Shown here piece after piece: positions 17,038-22,131 of a DNA stretch of 22,131 bases. The notes below the pieces were generated by a model. It had not been told where the DNA came from. It saw only the letters and a list, made by a program, of their open reading frames with translations, and searched no databases. The stretch spans positions 1-22,131 of the forward strand of contig JAQULD010000010.1 of assembly GCA_028719045.1 (NCBI GenBank), in the 5' to 3' direction. Numbering within the stretch: the stretch's first letter is position 1; every line of letters starts with the position of its first letter. The DNA comes from Candidatus Omnitrophota bacterium (GTDB taxonomy: Bacteria > Omnitrophota > Koll11 > Gygaellales > Profunditerraquicolaceae). Made by a program: the position numbers and the translations under genes.

Positions 17038-17053
17038 TCCCACACCAGTGGGA
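17038..17053 (-). promoter_or_regulatory. Small hairpin abutting the methyltransferase ribosome site
   Basis: On the minus strand TCCCAC, loop TGGT and GTGGGA form a six-pair stem whose last base is the first A of the AGGAGG ribosome site (17038-17033) of the gene starting at 17025. It occupies most of the 36-nt gap after the flippase gene. There is no T-run after it, so it is not a terminator; it may modulate initiation or protect RNA, or be chance. Confidence 0.35.
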
Positions 17054-17061
17054 CACCGACA

Positions 17062-18474
17062 CTAGGTCAGGTCAACTTCCCTGTTAAAAACCTTCAGTTC
17101 CTTTAGGTCAAACCCCTTGATGGAGAACATGACCGTGATATACGCCACCGCCGCTATTATTACCGAGTACAGCAAAGACTCCCTGAACGGCCAGATAAAA
17201 ACAGCCATTGCCGCCGAAGCGAAAGCGGGCTTGAGCATGGAATAGAAAACTTTGGCCGCAAACGGCCTTATGGTCTTCAATACGCAGTTCATTACCGGTC
17301 CGCAGGCATAAGCCACGAGAGTGGCGGCTGCCGCTCCGGTAAAGTTGTATTTCGGTATAAGGATCAAATTGAGTCCGATATTTATTATTGCCGCGGTGCT
17401 GGTAAAGGCGAAGTCTATCCACTGTTTGTTTACGGAGATAAGCAGTTTGTTATTCAGTGCTCCCGCGAAGGTAAAAACCACCGACCACATCAAAAATATC
17501 AATGCCGGGACAGAAGGCTCGAGGGCTTTTCCGTAAAACAGGACTATTATTTTGTCCGCGGTCAAAGTCACCAATGTCGCCACGGGAATTATTATCGCCA
17601 TTAAATATTTCGCGCTTAAAGCGAAAGTCTTGTTTAGGGAATCCCCTGAAGTGACAAAATACCTGGAAAACAGCGGGAATAAAGATGAGGTAAACGCCGC
17701 GGGCAGTATGTTAAAAACTTCCGTAAGCCTTACCGCCGGGGCATAATAACCCACGGATTCCGCTCCCTTCATCTGGAAAAGCATAACCTGGTCGATCCTC
17801 AGGTATATCATCACGAAAATACTGGAAAGCGCAAGCGGCCATGACTCCTTGAATATGAATTTCCATAATGCCAGGTCTATTTCTATCTTCGGCCTGACAA
17901 ACTTTTTCGATAAACGAAAGATTATGAAGACCGCCGGGATATTAACGATAATCTCGGCGATTATAAACCAGGGCAAAGCTGACCTTAAAAACACAAGGTA
18001 GGCGATCAAGGCGATCCTGATCAAAGAGCCGAGCAATCCGCAAAAGACCGGGTATTTCATCTGCAGGTTAACCTGAAAGATCAAACCGTAGATATTAAAA
18101 CCGGACAAGAGAAAACTCAGCGACGCGATATAAATAAGGGTTTTAGTATCAAGAGGGTAATTAAGAAAAGAAACGGCCAGGCAGGAAAACAGGATCGCTG
18201 AAAAAGAAAGTATGACCTTCATTACAACCGCGTTACCCAGGAACTTATCCGCCTTGATCTTATCTTTGGAGATCTCCCTGATCAATATATTGCTTATCCC
18301 GAAGTCCGTGATTATCCCGAAGAGGCTTAGATAGGCGAAAACAAACGAGTATATGCCGTAATTCTTTACCCCGAGATAGCGCACTAGCAGGATATTGGCA
18401 GCCAACCCCGTAAAGACGGAAAGGATATTGCCTAAAACGATCACGCCTGTATTGGTAGCTACGCTATTTTTCAT
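17062..18474 (-). CDS. wzx: Wzx-like oligosaccharide flippase (MOP superfamily)
   Basis: The 470-residue protein is almost wholly hydrophobic, with about 12-14 predicted membrane segments. It begins NTGVIVLGNILSVFTGLAAN and LLVRYLGVKNYGIYSFVFAY, the opening of Polysacc_synt-type flippases; RYLGxxxYG is a family hallmark. FGISNILIREISK (58-70) and LRIDQVMLFQMKGAESVGYY (near 225-244) are further family strings. It should move a polyprenyl-diphosphate-linked repeat unit across the inner membrane for polymerisation. Its ATG lies within the end of the upstream Wzy_C gene (11-nt overlap) and no ribosome site is obvious, so translation is probably coupled. The position beside a Wzy_C protein and Wzc supports the Wzx/Wzy-dependent route rather than an ABC-transporter route. 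Confidence 0.92.
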   Translation of the reverse strand: MKNSVATNTGVIVLGNILSVFTGLAANILLVRYLGVKNYGIYSFVFAYLSLFGIITDFGISNILIREISKDKIKADKFLGNAVVMKVILSFSAILFSCLAVSFLNYPLDTKTLIYIASLSFLLSGFNIYGLIFQVNLQMKYPVFCGLLGSLIRIALIAYLVFLRSALPWFIIAEIIVNIPAVFIIFRLSKKFVRPKIEIDLALWKFIFKESWPLALSSIFVMIYLRIDQVMLFQMKGAESVGYYAPAVRLTEVFNILPAAFTSSLFPLFSRYFVTSGDSLNKTFALSAKYLMAIIIPVATLVTLTADKIIVLFYGKALEPSVPALIFLMWSVVFTFAGALNNKLLISVNKQWIDFAFTSTAAIINIGLNLILIPKYNFTGAAAATLVAYACGPVMNCVLKTIRPFAAKVFYSMLKPAFASAAMAVFIWPFRESLLYSVIIAAVAYITVMFSIKGFDLKELKVFNREVDLT

Positions 18475-19810
18475 CTTTTTGCAATATTTGCGGAAGAGAC
18501 ACTACGATTGCCGCCAGGAACCAGAATGGCTCCATAATACGGATGATGATAAAGGTGGCGGCGGTAAATCCCATTATGACGATCCCGGAAAATCCCGCCA
18601 GGAACCCAAGGCTTAAGCCCCCGGCAAAACTGTTCTCCTTAGTGCTCCTGAAAATCCCCCACCCAACCCTGAAAATCCTGAAGATTATCCAGAGAAAAGC
18701 CATTAATCCGATAAGGCCTGTTTCTGTCATGACCCTGGTGAATTGATTATCCACGGAGCTTGCCGCGGGGATCCCAAAACCCAAAAGAGGGCTGTAGCTC
18801 AGATTGCGCATAGCAATGCCCCAGGTATCAAGGCGCGCGGCCGCGGATTCAGAAAGATTGACATGTTTTCCTAAAACGGTATAAGAACGCTCCGGGGCGA
18901 AAGTCTCTTTTACCCTGGTATATACTTTCTTCGGAAAAATATAAGGCAGAAGGATTATCGCGCAGAGGAACACAACGATCATTGGAAACCTGTACTTCCT
19001 GTTTAAAAATATGAAAGTCAAGAACATAGGGAAAAAAGCGAGCCAGCCGCCGCGCGAAAGGGTCAATATGAAAGGGATCAGGGTAAACCCGAAAAATAAA
19101 GTAAGCATGAACCTTTGTTTGACCGATTCGGGATATAAAATAAAACCCAAGATCAAAGCCATCATAAGCAGCAGGTAACCGGCAAAGGTGTTTGGCTCCC
19201 CCCCTTCCCCTTCAAAAGGGGCGGAAAGCCTTTCTCCCGTGTGGATCTGGGTCCAGGCGTAGATACTTACCAATAAACAGGTCAGCAGGATAAAAAAAAC
19301 ATAAACTTTTGCCTGTTTTAATGTCCTTATGTTGTTGGCAACCATAAAGTACAGCAGGAAATATTCGATATATTTTAAAAGATAAAAAAGCGAATATTTA
19401 ATATTGACGAAACCGCGCGCCACTCCAAAGAAAGTGGCCAGGAAGCAGACAAAAATATACACCAGTATCGGCCTGTTTAAGGGCGTACTTTTTAGCAAAC
19501 CAAGTTCTTTATTCATGGCCATTTTAGCCCACCAGCCGAAAAAAACGACGAACAGAAATATGTCGTCTATCCTGATAACCACGGCCCTGCCGGGTATGGC
19601 GCCTGACTTCATCTCGGGAGAAAGCAGCATGGAAAAGATCAATAAAATCAGGGCAAAATCGGTGTTAATGAAGGCTATGATAAAGATTACGCTGGCAAAG
19701 ATAAAAACAAAAAAAAGCTGCGGAGGCAGGAAAATGAAGAAAAAAAACATTACGACCGGCAGGAGTAAAAAAGTTAAGATCGTGGTAATCTGGCCTTTTG
19801 GGTTTAACAT
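18464..19810 (-). CDS. O-antigen polymerase/ligase family membrane protein (Wzy_C)
   Basis: The 448-residue protein has roughly 11-12 hydrophobic segments. It carries the Wzy_C signatures: GEPNTFAGYLLLM (205-217), LTLSRGGWLAFF (249-260) with the conserved Arg, ARLDTWGIAMRN (325-336), SPLLGFGIP (340-348) and TETGLIGLMAFLW (362-374) in the following helix. It either polymerises lipid-linked repeat units in the periplasm (Wzy) or ligates the finished chain to lipid A-core (WaaL). The HN-type residues often seen before the last periplasmic helix read DNQF (354-357), with no His, which argues mildly for polymerase over ligase. The gene follows a terminator-like hairpin and has no clear ribosome site before ATG. 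The overlap with the flippase gene fits a Wzx/Wzy pair. Confidence 0.9.
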   Translation of the reverse strand: MLNPKGQITTILTFLLLPVVMFFFFIFLPPQLFFVFIFASVIFIIAFINTDFALILLIFSMLLSPEMKSGAIPGRAVVIRIDDIFLFVVFFGWWAKMAMNKELGLLKSTPLNRPILVYIFVCFLATFFGVARGFVNIKYSLFYLLKYIEYFLLYFMVANNIRTLKQAKVYVFFILLTCLLVSIYAWTQIHTGERLSAPFEGEGGEPNTFAGYLLLMMALILGFILYPESVKQRFMLTLFFGFTLIPFILTLSRGGWLAFFPMFLTFIFLNRKYRFPMIVVFLCAIILLPYIFPKKVYTRVKETFAPERSYTVLGKHVNLSESAAARLDTWGIAMRNLSYSPLLGFGIPAASSVDNQFTRVMTETGLIGLMAFLWIIFRIFRVGWGIFRSTKENSFAGGLSLGFLAGFSGIVIMGFTAATFIIIRIMEPFWFLAAIVVSLPQILQKDEK

Positions 19811-19831
19811 TAGTTTGTTATCGCAACTTTA

Positions 19832-19858
19832 GAAAAACAAAAGGGGCATTTCTGCCCC
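19832..19858 (-). terminator. Rho-independent terminator-like hairpin between wzc and the Wzy_C gene
   Basis: On the minus strand GGGGCA (19858-19853), loop GAAA and TGCCCC (19848-19843) form a perfect six-pair GC-rich stem with a stable GNRA-type loop. The stem is followed directly by TTTTGTTTTTC (19842-19832). It lies 55 nt past the wzc stop and 21 nt before the next ATG. It would terminate or attenuate transcription after wzc, lowering expression of the downstream biosynthesis genes. Confidence 0.72.
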
Positions 19859-19913
19859 AGCCGGCCCAAACCTTACTGTGAATTTTATAGCCACATGATC
19901 AAATAATATTTTT

Positions 19914-21833
19914 TTAAGCTTTATCGCTTCCTTTATCCTCTTTTTCCGTATCTTCCTTGCCGTAATACCTGTATTTCTGGTGATAATAAGGATAATTCGC
20001 GACAGCCTCTGTCTGTGTCTTCGTATGATTCAGGATGACCCCGGAGATCTTTGCCCCCACAGTTTCCAGCTGCATTTTTGTACGCATGAGAGCTTCGCGG
20101 CTTGTCCTGCCGATCTCATACACAATGACCGTGCAGTCCAGCTTCGGTCCGAGTATGCTGGCATCGGTTACGGGCAGTACCGGTGGAGCATCAAAAATGA
20201 CCACGTCAAAACGGCTTTTAAGCTTTTCTATCAGGGCCGTCAATTCCTTCGATTCCAGTATCTCCGGAGGATTAAAAGGCAGGTGCCCGGAAGGGATTAT
20301 CCAGATATTCTCAAAACCGGGAGTCTTCCTTATGTCTTCGAAATTCATGTCTCCGACCATTATATCGGTAATGCTCATCAATACCTCATCTAAACTTACC
20401 GTGCCGGTGATAAGTTCCGATAAGCCCGGCTCTTTGTTTATGCCGAAAGTTTTTGCCAGGATCGGGCGCCTTAGATCCGCTGAGACTATCACCGTTTTTA
20501 AGCCCGACTGGGCCATCACTATGCCTAAATTACAAGCACAGCTGCTTTTTCCTTCGCGCGGGCCGGAACTGGTAACAAGTATGGACTTCCTGGTTGAACT
20601 TAATTTAAGGTTGGTATGTATATTACGGTAGGCTTCCGCCGTGGGGGATTTAGGCTGAAAATGGGCGATCAAACGTATGAACCTGTCATCGAGCGCGGTC
20701 CTTTCGGGCGGCAAGAACTTAGCCTTGATCCTTTCAATGATATTGGCTTCTTTCTTCGTCTCATTTACTATGGAAGGAATGACCCCCAGGACAGGCAGCT
20801 TGACCACATTTTCAACGTCTTCTATCGTGCCGATCGAAGTGTCCAGGGTCTCAAAAACAAAACTAAGCGCAAACCCGAGTATCAACCCCATCAACAAGCC
20901 GGCCAGGATTATCATATGCTTATTTCCTGAAACCGGAGATTCCGGTAAAACCGCGGGATTCACTATGGATATATCGCTTACCTTTTGGGCTTCGGCGATC
21001 CTGGCCTCCTCAAGTTTTTCCTTAAGCATCGCGTATAATTTTTTGTTTACCTCAACTTCCCTCTCAAGGCGGGCGTATTCCAGGTCCTCTCCGGAAAAAC
21101 CCTCCAGCTGCGATTCAAGGTCCTTTATCTCTTCCCTGATCCCGATCACTTTAGGATGCTTTTCCGTATATTGCTGCAATAATTCAGCCAGTTGGAATTC
21201 CAGGTCCGTTAATTTCTTCTGTATAGGCTCGGCCATGCGCAGGTTCTTCGCGCCATACCCTGAGCTCCTCATGCGCTGCTCCAATTCTTTGGATTTATCT
21301 TCCAGAGAAGCCAGCTGCTCTTCAATGAATTGACGGGTCTGTTTGGCCTGTTTTGCCTTCTCGCCCAGGCTTTCTTTAATATAAACCTCGGCTGTGGTAT
21401 TTGCCAGGGCCATGGCTTCCCGGGCTGTGGGAGCGGTAGCGGTAATACGGATCATGTTCGTCTGCTCGACCCGCGTAGTCTCTATGCGGTCCTGCAGCTG
21501 GCCGATGGCATTATTTATGTCTTCAACGGTGGATTTATCGTTTAATAACCCCAGGCGCCTGGCGACTTTTTCGATCGTAGCGTACCCCTTGATGATCTTG
21601 GGCTCTGACTCCATGATATCGCCCGGGCTGTAGAGGATCCATTCGGTAAGAAGCCCGGCGATCGTCTTATGCTCTTCGATCTTTATGGTAGCGCTCGCGT
21701 TATAGATAACAGGCTGGCGGCTGGAATAGAAAAAACTTCCGGAAGCGACTAAAAGGAAGGTAATGATTATGACAATTCTTCTTTTGTGAAAAATCCTTAA
21801 ATAATCCCTGAGATTCAACTCGTACTGCGGCAA
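19914..21833 (-). CDS. wzc: Wzc-like polysaccharide copolymerase with C-terminal tyrosine autokinase
   Basis: The start is TTG, set by AAGGAGG five bases upstream and by the family start NLRDYLRIFHKRR. The 639-residue protein has a first membrane helix (17-35), a periplasmic Wzz domain with coiled-coil helices (about 155-285, including YTEKHPKV at 222-229), a second helix (307-327), and a cytoplasmic BY-kinase domain from about 395. Walker A is SGPREGKSS (423-431), Walker B FDVVIFDAPP (542-551), and the C-terminal tyrosine cluster includes Y614, Y616, Y617, Y621, Y623 and Y624. The Walker A' segment reads IVSADLRRP: Ser451 replaces the usual first Asp. The protein should control chain length and polymerase activity through autophosphorylation. 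It is first in the operon, behind its own promoter, 103 nt before the next gene. Confidence 0.95.
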   Translation of the reverse strand: MPQYELNLRDYLRIFHKRRIVIIITFLLVASGSFFYSSRQPVIYNASATIKIEEHKTIAGLLTEWILYSPGDIMESEPKIIKGYATIEKVARRLGLLNDKSTVEDINNAIGQLQDRIETTRVEQTNMIRITATAPTAREAMALANTTAEVYIKESLGEKAKQAKQTRQFIEEQLASLEDKSKELEQRMRSSGYGAKNLRMAEPIQKKLTDLEFQLAELLQQYTEKHPKVIGIREEIKDLESQLEGFSGEDLEYARLEREVEVNKKLYAMLKEKLEEARIAEAQKVSDISIVNPAVLPESPVSGNKHMIILAGLLMGLILGFALSFVFETLDTSIGTIEDVENVVKLPVLGVIPSIVNETKKEANIIERIKAKFLPPERTALDDRFIRLIAHFQPKSPTAEAYRNIHTNLKLSSTRKSILVTSSGPREGKSSCACNLGIVMAQSGLKTVIVSADLRRPILAKTFGINKEPGLSELITGTVSLDEVLMSITDIMVGDMNFEDIRKTPGFENIWIIPSGHLPFNPPEILESKELTALIEKLKSRFDVVIFDAPPVLPVTDASILGPKLDCTVIVYEIGRTSREALMRTKMQLETVGAKISGVILNHTKTQTEAVANYPYYHQKYRYYGKEDTEKEDKGSDKA

Positions 21834-21838
21834 AATTT

Positions 21839-21845
21839 CCTCCTT
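21839..21845 (-). promoter_or_regulatory. Strong Shine-Dalgarno deciding a TTG start for wzc
   Basis: AAGGAGG lies five bases before the TTG at 21833-21831. No ATG or GTG nearby gives the family N-terminus, so this site fixes the unusual start codon. Confidence 0.8.
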
Positions 21846-21855
21846 AATTTATCTT

Positions 21856-21884
21856 AAAATACCATAGAATCAACGGGTTATCAA
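21856..21884 (-). promoter_or_regulatory. Predicted sigma70-type promoter for the polysaccharide operon
   Basis: On the minus strand, TTGATA (21884-21879) is followed after exactly 17 bases by TATTTT (21861-21856), and the -10 is preceded by TGG, giving an extended -10 element. Transcription would begin near 21849, leaving a 5' leader of about 16 nt that is little more than the AAGGAGG ribosome site. No JUMPstart/ops-like element fits into such a short leader. The match is 5/6 and 4/6 to consensus with ideal spacing; no experimental support. Confidence 0.6.
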
Positions 21885-21915
21885 GGTTTTTTTGCAAGCG
21901 GCCTTACGTAATTTA

Positions 21916-21944
21916 TTGACGCTGTGTGTCTTTTTTGTTACACT
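21916..21944 (+). promoter_or_regulatory. Predicted sigma70-type promoter for the divergent ABC gene
   Basis: TTGACG (21916-21921) and TACACT (21939-21944) are separated by exactly 17 bases on the plus strand. The predicted start of transcription, near 21951, is only about four bases from the ATG at 21955, and no Shine-Dalgarno sequence precedes that ATG. The two divergent promoters lie back to back with about 31 bases between their -35 elements. Confidence 0.5.
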
Positions 21945-21954
21945 TAACCTTATC

Positions 21955-22131
21955 ATGCTAAAAGTGGAAAAAGTGACAAAGAGTTTCTTGAGCCCCCTGT
22001 CTTTAAACCGGATATCCGGCATGGGTTTTAGCCGTCAAAATCCGGTCCTGGCGCTGGATAACGTTTCTTTTTCCCTGGGCAAAGCCAATATCCTGACAGT
22101 GCTGGGTCCAAACGGCGTCGGAAAAACCACC
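21955..22131 (+). CDS. ABC transporter ATP-binding protein, N-terminus (partial, runs off right edge)
   Basis: Fifty-nine codons are visible, open to the end of the window. The sequence starts MLKVEKVTKSFLSPLSL, continues LALDNVSFSLGKANILTVL (32-50) and reaches a Walker A GPNGVGKTT (51-59), with Val in place of the more common Ala or Ser. An extra stretch of about 15 residues (roughly 13-28) separates the first strand from the LDNVSF strand, compared with typical NatA/CcmA-like ATPases. It is divergent from the polysaccharide genes. It probably pairs with an ABC-2 type permease located to the right. Export of a polysaccharide, drug or gliding/secretion component are all possible; the visible part cannot discriminate. 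Confidence 0.87.
   Translation, partial: MLKVEKVTKSFLSPLSLNRISGMGFSRQNPVLALDNVSFSLGKANILTVLGPNGVGKTT

Noticed and set aside
19886..19897. Three-codon frame ATG TGG CTA TAA (minus strand) between wzc and the hairpin, as a leader peptide
   Set aside because: There is no ribosome site before it and three codons are easily chance in an AT-rich stretch.
19880..19912. TATAAA (19889-19884 on the minus strand) as a possible -10 for a second promoter in front of the Wzy_C gene
   Set aside because: No acceptable -35 lies 16-18 bases upstream (AAAATA at 17), and a transcript from it would run straight into the terminator-like hairpin. Kept only as a weak possibility.
21839..21855. JUMPstart/ops antitermination element in the wzc leader
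   Set aside because: The predicted leader is about 16 nt and contains no GGCGGTAG-like sequence.
1..22131. tRNA, rRNA, CRISPR, transposase or integrase features
   Set aside because: No such sequences or open frames with matching signatures were seen by eye on either strand.

Overview
The window is almost entirely one surface-polysaccharide biosynthesis locus. Nineteen complete genes and one truncated gene lie head to tail on the minus strand, from a Wzc-type tyrosine autokinase at about 21.8 kb to a glycosyltransferase cut off by the left edge. One divergent gene, an ABC transporter ATPase, starts at the right edge on the plus strand. No RNA genes, CRISPR arrays, insertion sequences or phage genes were seen. 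The dense operon, Wzx/Wzy-type machinery, GT9 (heptosyltransferase-like) enzymes and ArnT-like GT39 enzyme suggest a Gram-negative bacterium. The overall style (many small GT2/GT4/GT9 enzymes and SAM methyltransferases, a radical SAM/DegT pair) resembles uncultivated lineages such as Omnitrophota. That taxonomic guess is inference only, because no marker gene is present.

Layout in transcription order, right to left. (1) 21833-17062 holds the export and assembly block: Wzc-like chain-length regulator/kinase, a Wzy_C (O-antigen polymerase/ligase) membrane protein and a Wzx-like flippase. A terminator-like hairpin sits between the kinase gene and the rest. (2) 17025-9613 is the first glycan-building block: SAM methyltransferase, GT2, GT2, GT4, GT2, FkbM methyltransferase, SAM methyltransferase, GT4. 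(3) 9629-7462 is an ArnT/PMT-like membrane glycosyltransferase translationally coupled to a DPM1-like polyprenyl-phosphate glycosyltransferase, a pair that probably makes and uses a lipid-linked sugar donor. (4) 7449-2722 holds a GT4 fused to a zinc-ribbon methyltransferase, two consecutive GT9 enzymes and another methyltransferase. (5) 2725-1 holds a DegT-type PLP aminotransferase-fold enzyme, a radical SAM/SPASM enzyme and the N-terminal part of a GT4.

Genes overlap or are separated by at most 36 nt, except for the 103-nt gap after wzc, so most of the locus is probably one transcript. It appears to start at a promoter with an extended -10 just upstream of wzc. The five methyltransferase domains and about ten glycosyltransferases predict a heavily methylated heteropolysaccharide or glycolipid. 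The window contains no initiating phosphoglycosyltransferase, no Wza-like outer-membrane channel and no nucleotide-sugar synthesis genes; these must lie elsewhere or to the left.

I see no wholly new system. The most unusual points are the GT4-methyltransferase fusion, the Wzc homologue with Ser in place of the first Walker A' Asp, the putative internal terminator after wzc, the coupled methyltransferase/DegT/radical SAM trio, and the apparently leaderless divergent ABC gene.
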